Of a stretch of 55,662 bases of DNA, positions 16,403-24,830 are shown piece by piece; the first letter of the stretch is position 1; the number at the start of each line of letters is the position of its first letter. This DNA is from an uncultured Eubacteriales bacterium. Lineage in GTDB: Bacteria; Bacillota; Clostridia; Oscillospirales; Oscillospiraceae. The position numbers and the translations under genes were made by a program. The notes beneath the pieces were generated by a model. It was given only the letters and a program-made list of their open reading frames with translations, did not search any database and was not told the DNA's origin. The stretch covers positions 1 through 55,662 of the forward strand of contig URHT01000007.1 in NCBI GenBank assembly GCA_900547745.1, given 5' to 3'.

Positions 16403-17179
16403 TTACCGGAACAGGCCCACGCCCAGAATGACGGCGCCCAGCACCACCAGCACCACGCCGGTGGCGCGGTTCAGCGTCCTGGGCTGCGCCTTGTTGGCGA
16501 ACACGGCGGCAATACGCGCCCAGACCAGCGTGAACACCACGCACAGCGCCCAGACCGTCCAGTCCGGCGCGCCGCCGATGGCGAAGTGGGATACCGCGCC
16601 GGTGAGCGCGGTGAATGTCATGATGAACACGCTGGTACCCACCGCCGTTTTCAGCTCGTAGCCCAGCACACTGGTGAGGATCAGCAGCATCATCATGCCG
16701 CCGCCCGCGCCGATGAAGCCGCAGATGAAGCCGATGAGCGCACCGCAGACCAGCGACTGGCACACCCGCTTTTTCGCCGACACGCCCAGCATGGCCTCCT
16801 TGGTGGTCATCACCGGGCGGACGATGAACTTGATACCCAGCAGGAACGTCATGAACACGGAGAAATTGCCCATGGTGCGGGAGGGCACCAGACGGGCGAT
16901 ATAGCTGCCCACCACCGTGAACGCCAGTACGCTGACCATCATAATGAGGCCGTTTTTCACGTCCAGATTCTTATTTTTATGGTAGGTATAGGCCGAGACG
17001 GCGCTGGCCAGCACATCCGAGGACAGAGCGATGCCCACCGCCATGTAGGGCTCCATGTCCAGAAACGTGATGAGCATGGGGCTGATGACCGCCGCGGCGC
17101 TCATGCCGGCGAAGCCGGTGCCCAGGCCCGCGCCCATACCGGCGAAAAACGTCACAAGGATCGTGATAAGAAGCTGCAT
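16403..17179 (-). CDS. TauE/SafE-type (TSUP) membrane exporter
   Basis: 258 residues with eight hydrophobic segments in two halves, each with a glycine-rich signature: AGLGTGFAGMSAA near the N-terminus and GFIGAGGGMMM in the second half. This is the 4-toluene sulfonate/sulfite uptake-export (TSUP) family, which moves organosulfur compounds and other small anions. GGAGGGAGT precedes the ATG. It is monocistronic with a promoter at 17228-17256; substrate unknown. Confidence 0.88.
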   Translation of the reverse strand: MQLLITILVTFFAGMGAGLGTGFAGMSAAAVISPMLITFLDMEPYMAVGIALSSDVLASAVSAYTYHKNKNLDVKNGLIMMVSVLAFTVVGSYIARLVPSRTMGNFSVFMTFLLGIKFIVRPVMTTKEAMLGVSAKKRVCQSLVCGALIGFICGFIGAGGGMMMLLILTSVLGYELKTAVGTSVFIMTFTALTGAVSHFAIGGAPDWTVWALCVVFTLVWARIAAVFANKAQPRTLNRATGVVLVVLGAVILGVGLFR

Positions 17180-17227
17180 ATTCGGTACTCCCTCCTCTGT
17201 CCGGCTGCGCCGGACAGCAGATGCTCT

Positions 17228-17256
17228 ACCCTACCACAGCGCGGGGCGCGTGTCAA
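17228..17256 (-). promoter_or_regulatory. Promoter of the TauE-type gene
   Basis: Minus strand TTGACA (17256-17251), 17 bp, TAGGGT (17233-17228). A leader hairpin CTGTCCGG/CCGGACAG (17197-17217) follows just before the ribosome site. Confidence 0.6.
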
Positions 17257-17285
17257 GTCCGGGCGGGAAAAGAGATCCCGCAAAA

Positions 17286-17325
17286 TGAAAAAACGACCCT
17301 CCGCGCACCGGCGCGGAGGGTCGTT
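17286..17325 (-). terminator. Terminator of putP
   Basis: A 15-bp perfect stem (17292-17306 with 17311-17325); on the minus strand it is followed by a T6 run. Confidence 0.85.
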
Positions 17326-17339
17326 CAAAGAGGGCAGTC

Positions 17340-18875
17340 TTACACCTGACCGGCCTTGATGCGGTCGAACTCGCTGTCCATGTCGGCGTTGGGCTTCTTC
17401 GTCAGCAGGGACACCACCACGATGACCAGCGCGCTGAACAGGAAGGCGGGCAGCAGCTCATACAGGCCGAACACACCGCCCAGCGGCTTCAGCACGCCGC
17501 GCCAGAAGAACACCATGGCGCCGCCGGCCACCATACCGGCGATGGCGCCGGCGCGGGTGGTGCCCTTCCAGAACAGGGAGAACAGCATCAGCGGGCCGAA
17601 GGCCGCACCGAAGCCCGCCCACGCAAAGGCGGTGATGCCGAAGATGGTGGAATTGGAGTTCCACGCGATGGCCATGGCCACCAGCGTAATGAGCATCAGG
17701 GTGATGCGGGAGCACCACATGACCTGCTTCTCCGTGGCGTCCTTCTTCACGATGCCGCGGTAGATGTTCTGGCTGACGGCGCTGGCCGTGATGAGCAGGT
17801 AGGAGTCGGAGGACGAGATGGCCGCCGCCAGCACGCCGGCGCAGGCGAAGCCCGCCAGCACCGGGGGCAGGAACAGGATGGCCGCGTCCACGAAGATGTT
17901 CTCGGCGTCGCTGTTGGACAGGTAGTCCAGTCCCACGATGCTGCGGCCCACGATGCCGATGAACACGGCGGCCGCCATGGAAATGACCACCCAGACGATG
18001 GCCACGCGGCGGGAGAGCTTCAGCTCCTTTTCAGAGCGGATGCCCATGAACCGCAGCAGCACCTGAGGCATGCCGAAGTAGCCGAGGCCCCACGCAAGGC
18101 AGGACACGATGGACAGCACACCGTAGGGACGGGCGGCGCCGAACACGTCTACCTCCGTGGTGGAGGGGGTGGCGGACCGGACGAGGGAGAAGAAGCCGTC
18201 GATGCTCTCGGCGTTCTGAATGGCGGCGGACAGGCCGCCGGCAGCGCCCACGGACATGATAAGGATCAGCACCAGCACCGTGACCATCACCACAGCCTGC
18301 ATGAAGTCGGAGGCGCTCTCCGCCAGGAAGCCGCCCAGAAACGTATACAGCAGCACGAAGGCCGCCGCCACGATCATCATGCTCTGGTAGGACAGGCCGA
18401 ACAGGTTGGCGAACAGCTTGCCGCAGGTGCTGAGGCACTGGGCCGCGTAGACGGAGAAGAAGATGATGATAATGAGGGAGGACAGCACCATCAGGGTCTT
18501 ATGCCTGCCCTCGTGATACCGCTTGGAGAAGAAGTCCGGCACGGTGAAGGCGTTCACGGCGATGCTGTACCGCCGCAGACGGCGGGAGGTGATGAGGAAG
18601 TTCAGGTAGGTACCCAGCGCAAGGCCGATGCACGTCCAGCCCGCGTCGGCAAGGCCCGTCCAGTAGGCAAGGCCCGGCAGGCCCATCAGCAGATAGCCGG
18701 ACATGTCCGACGCCTCGGCGCTGAAGGCCGTGACCCACGGCCCAAGGCTGCGGCCGCCCAGAAAATACGCCTCCGCGTCCTTATTGGCGCGGCGGGCAAA
18801 CACGATGCCGATAACGATCACCGCCAGCATATACAGCGCCATGGCCAGCAGATGCTGCAAATTCGCTCCATCCAT
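17340..18875 (-). CDS. putP: Sodium:solute symporter, proline type
   Basis: 511 residues, about 13 transmembrane segments, of the SSS family. Signatures seen: GGRSLGPWVTAFSAEASDMSGYLLMGLPG at the N-terminus, which matches PutP Na+/proline symporters, and AAISSSDSYLLI in the conserved Na+-site region. AAGGAGG before the ATG at 18875 sets the start; a longer in-frame ATG at 18926 would cover the promoter. Divergent from a LysR regulator, which is the natural candidate controller. Confidence 0.9.
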   Translation of the reverse strand: MDGANLQHLLAMALYMLAVIVIGIVFARRANKDAEAYFLGGRSLGPWVTAFSAEASDMSGYLLMGLPGLAYWTGLADAGWTCIGLALGTYLNFLITSRRLRRYSIAVNAFTVPDFFSKRYHEGRHKTLMVLSSLIIIIFFSVYAAQCLSTCGKLFANLFGLSYQSMMIVAAAFVLLYTFLGGFLAESASDFMQAVVMVTVLVLILIMSVGAAGGLSAAIQNAESIDGFFSLVRSATPSTTEVDVFGAARPYGVLSIVSCLAWGLGYFGMPQVLLRFMGIRSEKELKLSRRVAIVWVVISMAAAVFIGIVGRSIVGLDYLSNSDAENIFVDAAILFLPPVLAGFACAGVLAAAISSSDSYLLITASAVSQNIYRGIVKKDATEKQVMWCSRITLMLITLVAMAIAWNSNSTIFGITAFAWAGFGAAFGPLMLFSLFWKGTTRAGAIAGMVAGGAMVFFWRGVLKPLGGVFGLYELLPAFLFSALVIVVVSLLTKKPNADMDSEFDRIKAGQV

Positions 18876-18909
18876 GGGAAATTCCTCCTTGACAATCGAC
18901 ACATGAAGA

Positions 18910-18938
18910 TTTATAATGTGTCTCATAAAGATTTTGAA
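18910..18938 (-). promoter_or_regulatory. putP promoter
   Basis: Minus strand TTCAAA (18938-18933), 17 bp, TATAAA (18915-18910). Nearby TGCAT-AAAA-ATGCA (18964-18977) is a dyad that could serve the divergent LysR protein. Confidence 0.55.
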
Positions 18939-18994
18939 TGCATGGGCGTATCATAGCACCATGTGCATAAAAATGCAAGGGGTAAATTCACAAA

Positions 18995-19867
18995 ATGGAC
19001 ACAAAAAAGTATGCTGTCGTCGAAAAAGTGGTGGAAAAGGCGTCGCTGACCAGAGCGGCGGAGGAGCTGGGCCTGACCCAGTCCGGCGTGAGCCACATCG
19101 TGGCCGCCGTGGAGGCGGAGCTGGGTCTGCCCCTTCTCAAGCGCACCCGCACCGGGGCGCGGCTGACGCCGGAGGGCGAGCGCATCATGCCCCACATCCG
19201 GGCCATCGTGGCGGAGGAGCGGCTGCTGTACCAGACGGCGGAGGAGCTGCACACGCTGGTGGCGGGCAAGGTGCGGGTGGGCACGTTCACCAGCGTGGCC
19301 ACCCACTGGCTGCCGGCCATGATGATGCAGTTCCAGCAGGAGCACCCGCAGGTGGAGTTCGAGCTGTTCAACGGCGACTACCACGACGTGGACCGGTGGC
19401 TGGCGGACGGCAGCGTGGATCTGGCCTTCGCGGCGCTGCCGGCGGAGGGGGACAGCCGGTGCGTGCCGCTGTACCGGGACGAGCTGGTGGCCGTGCTGCC
19501 CAAGGGGCACCGGCTGTGCGCCCTGCCGGTGTGTCCGGCGGCGGAGATCGCGCGGGAGCCTATCATCTCCCTGCTGGAGACGTCCAACCACGACGTAAGG
19601 CGGGCGCTGGACGCCGTGGGCGCCAAGCCGGACATCCGGTTCCGCACCAAGGACGACTACGCCGTGATCGCCATGGTGCGGCAGGGGCTGGGCGTCAGCA
19701 TCATGCCGTCCCTGCTGCTGCGGGGCAACAATGAGGGCGTGGAGCTGCGGCCGCTGGATCCGCCGGCCTACCGCACCATCGCGCTGGCCGCCGGCAGCGT
19801 GGAGGCCGGGCCTGCCGCCCGGCAGTTCGCGGAATTCGCCCGCGCATGGGTGCGGGAGAACGCATAA
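18995..19867 (+). CDS. LysR family transcriptional regulator
   Basis: 290 residues: N-terminal winged helix (KASLTRAAEELGLTQSGVSHIVAAVEAELG, residues about 16-45), a linker helix, then a periplasmic-binding-protein-like effector domain from about residue 88 (VRVGTFTS). Full LysR length. Divergent to putP with 119 bp between the start codons, the classic arrangement for a LysR regulator that controls its neighbour and itself; the effector may be an amino acid (inference). Confidence 0.92.
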   Translation: MDTKKYAVVEKVVEKASLTRAAEELGLTQSGVSHIVAAVEAELGLPLLKRTRTGARLTPEGERIMPHIRAIVAEERLLYQTAEELHTLVAGKVRVGTFTSVATHWLPAMMMQFQQEHPQVEFELFNGDYHDVDRWLADGSVDLAFAALPAEGDSRCVPLYRDELVAVLPKGHRLCALPVCPAAEIAREPIISLLETSNHDVRRALDAVGAKPDIRFRTKDDYAVIAMVRQGLGVSIMPSLLLRGNNEGVELRPLDPPAYRTIALAAGSVEAGPAARQFAEFARAWVRENA

Positions 19868-19899
19868 AAAACAGTCCCCCGGTGGGGGACTGTTTTTTT
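19866..19899. terminator. Bidirectional terminator
   Basis: AAAAAACAGTCCCCC, a GGT loop, then its complement with T8. It lies between the convergent LysR and cca genes and touches the cca stop codon. Confidence 0.92.
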
Positions 19900-21215
19900 T
19901 ACGGTATGGTCTTTCGGGCGGCGGCAAGCAGGGCGGCACGGTCGTTGGGCAGGGCTCCGTCCAGCACCTGCGCCAGCAGCGCGTCCAGCGTGTGGCCGAC
20001 GGCGGGGCCGCGCAAGCCCAGCGCCAGCATGTCCCGTCCGTCCACCGCCAGATCCCGCAGGGAGAAGCACGCCTGCTTTGCCAGCAGGGCGTCCAGTATC
20101 GCCTCCGCTCTGTCGAGCTCCGTCAGGCGGCCGCGATAGGCCGGGTGCTGGGCCAGATTGTCCGCCCGCTTTATCGCCAGCAGGCGGCGGAACGTGTCCT
20201 CCCCCAGCTGGTGGACGGCCCGGGCGATGGCCCTTTCCGTCCGGGGAATGTCCCGGTCGTGCCACTGCACCAGCGTCACGATCTCATGGGCGGTGCGCTT
20301 GTCCATCCGCAGGCGGCGGCAGATATCCTCCGCCAGCGATGCCGACACCTTGGGGTGGCCGTAAAAATGTCCCACGCCCTGGTCGTCCACGGTGAAGCAG
20401 GCGGGCTTGCCCACGTCGTGAAGCAGCATGGCCCAGCGCAGCACCGGCTCCGGCGGGATGGCCGCCACAGAGCGGGCGGTGTGCTCCCACACGTCGTACA
20501 GATGGTGGCGGTTCCGCTGGTCAAGCCCCACGCAGGGCAGCAGCTCCGGTAAGAACACGCCCAGCACGTCGGGGTACGCCAGCAGCACCGGCAGCACATG
20601 AGCGCCGCACAGCAGACGGTCCGTCTCCGACAGCAGGCGCTCGGCGGCGATGTCCCGCAGCAGCGGGGCGCAGCGGTGCAGCGCGGCGGCGGTGCGCTCC
20701 TCCACGGTAAAGCCCAGCACCGATGAAAAGCGCAGCGTCCGCATGATGCGCAGGGCGTCCTCGCCGAAGCGCCTGTCCGGGTCGCCCACGCAGCGCAGGA
20801 CGCCCCGGCGCAGGTCGTCCTGCCCGCCGTACAGGTCGGTGAGCGCGCCCCGGACATCCATGGCCATGGCGTTTACCGTCAGGTCGCGGCGGCAGAGATC
20901 CTCCGCCAGCGAATCGGAAAAATACACGGCGTCGGGGCGGCGGTGGTCGGAATACGGCCCGTCGGCGCGGAAGGTGGTGACCTCCACGGAAAGGCCGTCC
21001 TGCCGGACGGTGACGGTGCCGTGACGCAGGCCCGTGGGGATGCTGTGTCCGGCGAACAGCGCGGCGGTCTGCTCCGGACGGGCGGCGGTGGTCACATCCC
21101 AGTCCTCCGGCGTCCGGCCCAGCAGGGTGTCGCGGACGCAGCCGCCCACCGCGTAGGCCGGGAAGCCCGCCTGCTCCAGCCGGGTCAGGACGGCGCTGAC
21201 CTGCGCAGGGAACAT
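19899..21215 (-). CDS. cca: CCA tRNA nucleotidyltransferase with HD domain
   Basis: 438 residues. The N-terminus has the class II nucleotidyltransferase signature YAVGGCVRDTLLGRTPEDWDV with the catalytic DWD, then RRDLTVNAMA and the RRFGEDALRIMR region. A C-terminal HD domain carries LLHDVGKP and a later HxxD. The enzyme adds or repairs the 3' CCA of tRNAs. AAAGGAGG before ATG 21215 fixes the start. Transcription likely begins in the 160-bp region shared with the divergent murC promoter. Confidence 0.93.
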   Translation of the reverse strand: MFPAQVSAVLTRLEQAGFPAYAVGGCVRDTLLGRTPEDWDVTTAARPEQTAALFAGHSIPTGLRHGTVTVRQDGLSVEVTTFRADGPYSDHRRPDAVYFSDSLAEDLCRRDLTVNAMAMDVRGALTDLYGGQDDLRRGVLRCVGDPDRRFGEDALRIMRTLRFSSVLGFTVEERTAAALHRCAPLLRDIAAERLLSETDRLLCGAHVLPVLLAYPDVLGVFLPELLPCVGLDQRNRHHLYDVWEHTARSVAAIPPEPVLRWAMLLHDVGKPACFTVDDQGVGHFYGHPKVSASLAEDICRRLRMDKRTAHEIVTLVQWHDRDIPRTERAIARAVHQLGEDTFRRLLAIKRADNLAQHPAYRGRLTELDRAEAILDALLAKQACFSLRDLAVDGRDMLALGLRGPAVGHTLDALLAQVLDGALPNDRAALLAAARKTIP

Positions 21216-21267
21216 ATTGACCGCCTCCTTTCGCCCCGTAACGCCCAAAAACCGGCAAAAAAGCCGG

Positions 21268-21296
21268 TTGCACTTCCTGTTTGGGTGTACTATAAT
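21268..21296 (+). promoter_or_regulatory. murC promoter
   Basis: TTGCAC (21268-21273), 17 bp, TATAAT (21291-21296). A hairpin AACCGGC/GCCGGTT (21250-21269) precedes and touches the -35. Confidence 0.75.
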
Positions 21297-21377
21297 TAGA
21301 TGTTACCATCAGTTTACAGAATTGTCAATTTTGGTATATCTTATTCCGGCGCTGCGCGCCGTTTGGAGGTCTTTTCT

Positions 21378-22775
21378 ATGATGCATCCCGCTGCGGATAT
21401 CCGCACACTGTTACAGCCCGGCCGGCGCGTCCATCTGGCCGGCATCGGCGGCGTGTCCATGTGCGCGCTGGCCGAGGTGCTGCAGGGCATGGGCCTTGTG
21501 GTGCAGGGCTCCGACATGACGGACAGCGATACGGTGCGGCACCTGCGCTCCGTGGGCATTGAGGTAGCCATCGGCCACTCCGCCGAGAATCTGAAAAGCT
21601 GCGACGCGGTGATCCGCACCGCCGCCATCCACGACGGCAACCCGGAGATCGCCGGGGCCATCGCGCGGGGCATCCCCGTATACGAGCGGGCGCAGGCGTG
21701 GGGCGGCATCATGCGGGGCTACCGCAACGCCCTGTGTGTGTCCGGCACCCACGGCAAGACCACCACCACGTCCATGGCCGCCCACATCTTTATGGCGGCG
21801 CAGAAGGACCCCACCGTTATGATCGGCGGCACCCTGCCGCTGCTGCACGCCGGCTACCGGGTGGGACAGGGGGACACCATCATTCTGGAGAGCTGCGAAT
21901 ACTGCAACTCGTTCCTGAACTTCTTCCCCACGGTGGCGGTGATCCTCAACGTACACGCCGACCATCTGGACTTCTTCAAGGATCTGGCCGATATTGAACA
22001 CTCCTTCCACCGTTTTGCGGAGCTGGTGCCTGCCGGTACCGGCAAGGTCGTGGTCAATTGGGACGATGAGGGCGCTCGCGCCGCCGTAGAGGGGCTGGAT
22101 CGTCCCATGTTCACCTACAGCGTCAAAGACCGCGACACCGACTGCTATGCCGACAACGTGGCGTTCTTCGACGGGTACGGCGAGTTCGACATCATCATCC
22201 GGGGGCAGCGCTACGCCCATGTGGCGCTGCACGTTCCCGGTAAGCACAATGTATCCAACGCGCTGGCGGCGGCCGCCGCCGCCTATCTGCTGGGGGTGGA
22301 CGGCAGCGCCGTGGAGGCGGGGCTTGCGTCCTTCACCGGCGCGGGACGGCGGTTCGAGCACAAGGGCGTCTATCACGGGGCGGAGGTGTACGACGACTAC
22401 GCCCACCATCCCGACGAGCTGGAGGCCCTGCTCAACGCGGTGCAGCCCCTGCCCCACAAGCGGCTGATCTGCGCATTCCAGCCCCACACCTACACCCGCA
22501 CCGCCGCGCTGTTCGACGATTTCGTCCGGGTGCTTCGCCGCCCCGACAAGGTGATCTTGGCGGAGATCTACGCCGCACGGGAGAAAAACGAGCTGGGCAT
22601 CTCCTCCCGGGATCTGGCGGCCCGCATTCCCGGCGCCGTGTACTGCTCCACGCTGGAGCAGGTGACGGAGGAGCTGGCCAAGCTGGCCCAGCCGGGGGAT
22701 ATGCTGCTGACCGTGGGCGCGGGGGACATCTACCGCGCCGGGGAAATGCTGCTGAAGCGGGGTGACGCGGAATGA
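21378..22775 (+). CDS. murC: UDP-N-acetylmuramate--L-alanine ligase
   Basis: 465 residues, the usual MurC length. It joins L-Ala to UDP-MurNAc, the first amino acid of the peptidoglycan stem. Seen: HLAGIGGVSM for UDP-substrate binding, SGTHGKTTT (ATP P-loop, residues 122-130), NVHADHLDF, DDYAHHPDE and a QPHTYTRT motif. GGAGG lies 8 bases upstream of the first of two adjacent ATGs. The stop overlaps the next start as ATGA. In place of the usual LESDEYD-type stretch it has LESCEYCNSF, a substitution often seen in clostridial MurC. Confidence 0.95.
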   Translation: MMHPAADIRTLLQPGRRVHLAGIGGVSMCALAEVLQGMGLVVQGSDMTDSDTVRHLRSVGIEVAIGHSAENLKSCDAVIRTAAIHDGNPEIAGAIARGIPVYERAQAWGGIMRGYRNALCVSGTHGKTTTTSMAAHIFMAAQKDPTVMIGGTLPLLHAGYRVGQGDTIILESCEYCNSFLNFFPTVAVILNVHADHLDFFKDLADIEHSFHRFAELVPAGTGKVVVNWDDEGARAAVEGLDRPMFTYSVKDRDTDCYADNVAFFDGYGEFDIIIRGQRYAHVALHVPGKHNVSNALAAAAAAYLLGVDGSAVEAGLASFTGAGRRFEHKGVYHGAEVYDDYAHHPDELEALLNAVQPLPHKRLICAFQPHTYTRTAALFDDFVRVLRRPDKVILAEIYAAREKNELGISSRDLAARIPGAVYCSTLEQVTEELAKLAQPGDMLLTVGAGDIYRAGEMLLKRGDAE

Positions 22776-23311
22776 CCCTCTCCCCTGTTTACCGCAACAC
22801 CCGGCCGGCCGGCGAGCTGCCGGCGCAGGAGGCCGCAGCCTTCGGCCTGCTGGAGCGGCTGGGCATCGACTACGACCGGGTGAGCCACGACGCCGCCTTC
22901 AATATGGAGCTGTGCGCCGAGGTGGGCCGGGCGCTGAACGTCAGCGTGTGCAAGAACCTGTTTCTGTGCAACCGGCAGAAAACCAGCTTCTACCTGCTGT
23001 GCATGATGCCGGACAAGCCGTTCCGCACCAAGGATCTCAGCGCCCAGATCAACTCCTCCCGGCTGAGCTTCGCGCCGGAGGAGCTGCTGTGGGAGCTGCT
23101 GCACTGCACCCCCGGCTCCGCCACCATTCTGGGTCTTGCCAACGACACAGAGCACCGGGTGCAGCCGCTCATCGACCGGGAGGTCTATGACGCGCCGTAC
23201 TTCTCCTGCCACCCCTGCATCTGTACCAGTACGCTGAAGCTGAAGACCGCCGACGTGCTGGACAGGCTGCTGCCCTATACCGGCCACACGCCCACGGTGG
23301 TGGACTTGTAA
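22772..23311 (+). CDS. YbaK/ProX-type aminoacyl-tRNA deacylase
   Basis: 179 residues with the YbaK/aminoacyl-tRNA editing domain. Members clear mischarged Pro-tRNA (Ala or Cys). The PrdX/ProX subtype is suggested by KNLFLCNRQKTSFYLLCM and PGSATILGLAND. Its ATG overlaps the murC TGA by 4 bases, so translation is coupled. Substrate specificity is not visible. Confidence 0.85.
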   Translation: MTLSPVYRNTRPAGELPAQEAAAFGLLERLGIDYDRVSHDAAFNMELCAEVGRALNVSVCKNLFLCNRQKTSFYLLCMMPDKPFRTKDLSAQINSSRLSFAPEELLWELLHCTPGSATILGLANDTEHRVQPLIDREVYDAPYFSCHPCICTSTLKLKTADVLDRLLPYTGHTPTVVDL

Positions 23312-23317
23312 AGATAT

Positions 23318-23356
23318 AAATATGGCGTCCGCCGATGGCGGACGCCATATTTTTGC
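23318..23356 (+). terminator. Terminator of murC-ybaK
   Basis: A 16-bp perfect stem (23318-23333 with 23337-23352), 3-base loop, then T run. Confidence 0.92.
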
Positions 23357-23387
23357 CATATTTTCTTGCATTTTACACAAAAACCTC

Positions 23388-23416
23388 TTGCGCTCGGAAA
23401 CGTTTTCAGCTATACT
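23388..23416 (+). promoter_or_regulatory. msmK promoter with cre-like site
   Basis: TTGCGC (23388-23393), 17 bp, TATACT (23411-23416). The spacer begins with TCGGAAACGTTTTCA (23394-23408), which fits the CcpA cre consensus WTGNAANCGNWNNCW with one mismatch. Binding here would block polymerase. The leader to 23598 is long and GC-rich, with a CCGGTGCG/CGCACCGG stem. Confidence 0.6.
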
Positions 23417-23491
23417 AACCGTATTCCCACCGGTGCGCCGCACTCCACTTCTTGCGCCGCACCGGCAAATGAAAAGGAGGAATGGGCCGCT

Positions 23492-23596
23492 GTGGCTGGC
23501 GGTGCGGCAGTGTGGAGACCTGTCGTAAGGCGCGAGGGACTTTCCGCCCCGCGTGAGGCTGTCGTCTGCGGAGGCAGGGCAGCTACAGTCAGGTAG
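23492..23596 (+). CDS. Possible 34-residue leader peptide
   Basis: A GTG-started frame ends with TAG two bases before the ATG of the ATPase gene. GGAGG (23476-23480) is 11 bases upstream of the GTG, whereas an in-between ATG at 23482 is too close to use. The downstream gene has only a weak ribosome site of its own (AGG), so coupling would make sense. The peptide is basic and resembles nothing I know. Confidence 0.25.
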   Translation: MAGGAAVWRPVVRREGLSAPREAVVCGGRAATVR

Positions 23597-23598
23597 TT

Positions 23599-24771
23599 AT
23601 GGCAAAGGTGGTTCTGAAGGATCTGAAGAAGGTCTATCCCAACACCGAGAAGAAGAAAAAGGTCAAGAAGGGCGAGGAGCCTGCGGAGAAGAAGAACAAT
23701 CTCCAGATCACCGACGAGGGCGTCGTGGCGGTGCAGCAGTTCAATCTGGAGATCGCGGACAAGGAGTTCATCGTGCTGGTGGGCCCCTCCGGCTGCGGCA
23801 AGTCCACCACCCTGCGGATGATCGCCGGGCTGGAGGACATCACCTCCGGTGAGCTGTGGATCGGCGACAAGCTGATGAACGACGTGGAGCCAAAGGATCG
23901 GGACATCGCCATGGTGTTTCAGAACTACGCCCTGTATCCCCACATGACCGTGTATGAGAACATGGCGTTCTCCCTGAAGCTGAAGAAGGTCCCCAAGGAC
24001 GAGATCGACCGGAAGGTACGGGAGGCCGCTGAGATCCTGGACATCACCCAATACCTCGACCGCAAGCCCAAGGCGCTGTCCGGCGGCCAGCGCCAGCGTG
24101 TGGCCATCGGCCGCGCCATCGTCCGCGACCCCGCCGTGTTCCTGATGGACGAGCCGCTGTCCAATCTGGACGCCAAGCTGCGCAACCAGATGCGCGCCGA
24201 GATCATCAAGCTGCGCCAGCGCATCGACACCACGTTTATCTACGTCACTCACGACCAGACCGAGGCCATGACGCTGGGCGACCGCATCGTCATCATGAAG
24301 GACGGCTTCATCCAGCAGATCGGCACGCCGCAGGAGGTGTTCGACCATCCCGCCAACCTGTTCGTGGCCGGCTTTATCGGTACGCCGCAGATGAATCTGT
24401 TCGACGCACGGCTGGTAAAGCAGGACGGCAGGTACGCCGTGGCCATCGACGGCATCACCGTGGAGCTGGCAGACGACAAGCAGGCGCGTCTGAGCGCGAA
24501 GAACGTGGAGGAGCAGGATATCGTGCTGGGCGTCCGCCCCGACCATATCATGCTGTGCGCTGAGGGCGTCAAGGGCAAGGTGGACGTCAGTGAGCTGATG
24601 GGCTCGTCCGTGCATCTGCACATCTCCACCAACGGCCACGACGTAGTGGTCATCGTCCCCACCAACGGCAATGCCGCCCACTTCCCCATGGGCAGCGAGG
24701 TCAACATGATCTTCGGCGGCAACGTGGCCCATGTGTTCAGCAAGGAAACGGAGAAGAATCTGGAGTGGTAA
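23599..24771 (+). CDS. ABC transporter ATP-binding protein, UgpC/MsmK type
   Basis: 390 residues, cytoplasmic ATPase that energises carbohydrate ABC importers. Walker A GPSGCGKST, Q-loop FQNYALYPHMTVYEN, signature LSGGQRQRVA, Walker B FLMDEPLSNLD, H-loop YVTHDQTEA, then the C-terminal TOBE/MalK-like regulatory domain. A Lys/Glu-rich insertion of about 25 residues (positions about 18-40) interrupts the first strands and is unusual for MsmK. No permease or binding protein is adjacent, so it probably serves several sugar systems, as MsmK does in streptococci. The cre-like promoter agrees with a sugar role. Confidence 0.9.
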   Translation: MAKVVLKDLKKVYPNTEKKKKVKKGEEPAEKKNNLQITDEGVVAVQQFNLEIADKEFIVLVGPSGCGKSTTLRMIAGLEDITSGELWIGDKLMNDVEPKDRDIAMVFQNYALYPHMTVYENMAFSLKLKKVPKDEIDRKVREAAEILDITQYLDRKPKALSGGQRQRVAIGRAIVRDPAVFLMDEPLSNLDAKLRNQMRAEIIKLRQRIDTTFIYVTHDQTEAMTLGDRIVIMKDGFIQQIGTPQEVFDHPANLFVAGFIGTPQMNLFDARLVKQDGRYAVAIDGITVELADDKQARLSAKNVEEQDIVLGVRPDHIMLCAEGVKGKVDVSELMGSSVHLHISTNGHDVVVIVPTNGNAAHFPMGSEVNMIFGGNVAHVFSKETEKNLEW

Positions 24772-24784
24772 CGCCCCCCTGAAA

Positions 24785-24830
24785 CAAAAAAAGCAGTCCC
24801 CGCGCCGCAGGCGCGGGGACTGCTTTTTTT
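24785..24830. terminator. Bidirectional terminator
   Basis: A 14-bp GC-rich stem extended by A7/T7 on either side lies between the ATPase gene and the convergent coaX. Confidence 0.92.

Noticed and set aside
23482..23556. ATG-started short frame in the msmK leader
   Set aside because: Its ATG is only one base from the GGAGG, too close for initiation. The GTG at 23492 in another frame is the better, still weak, candidate.
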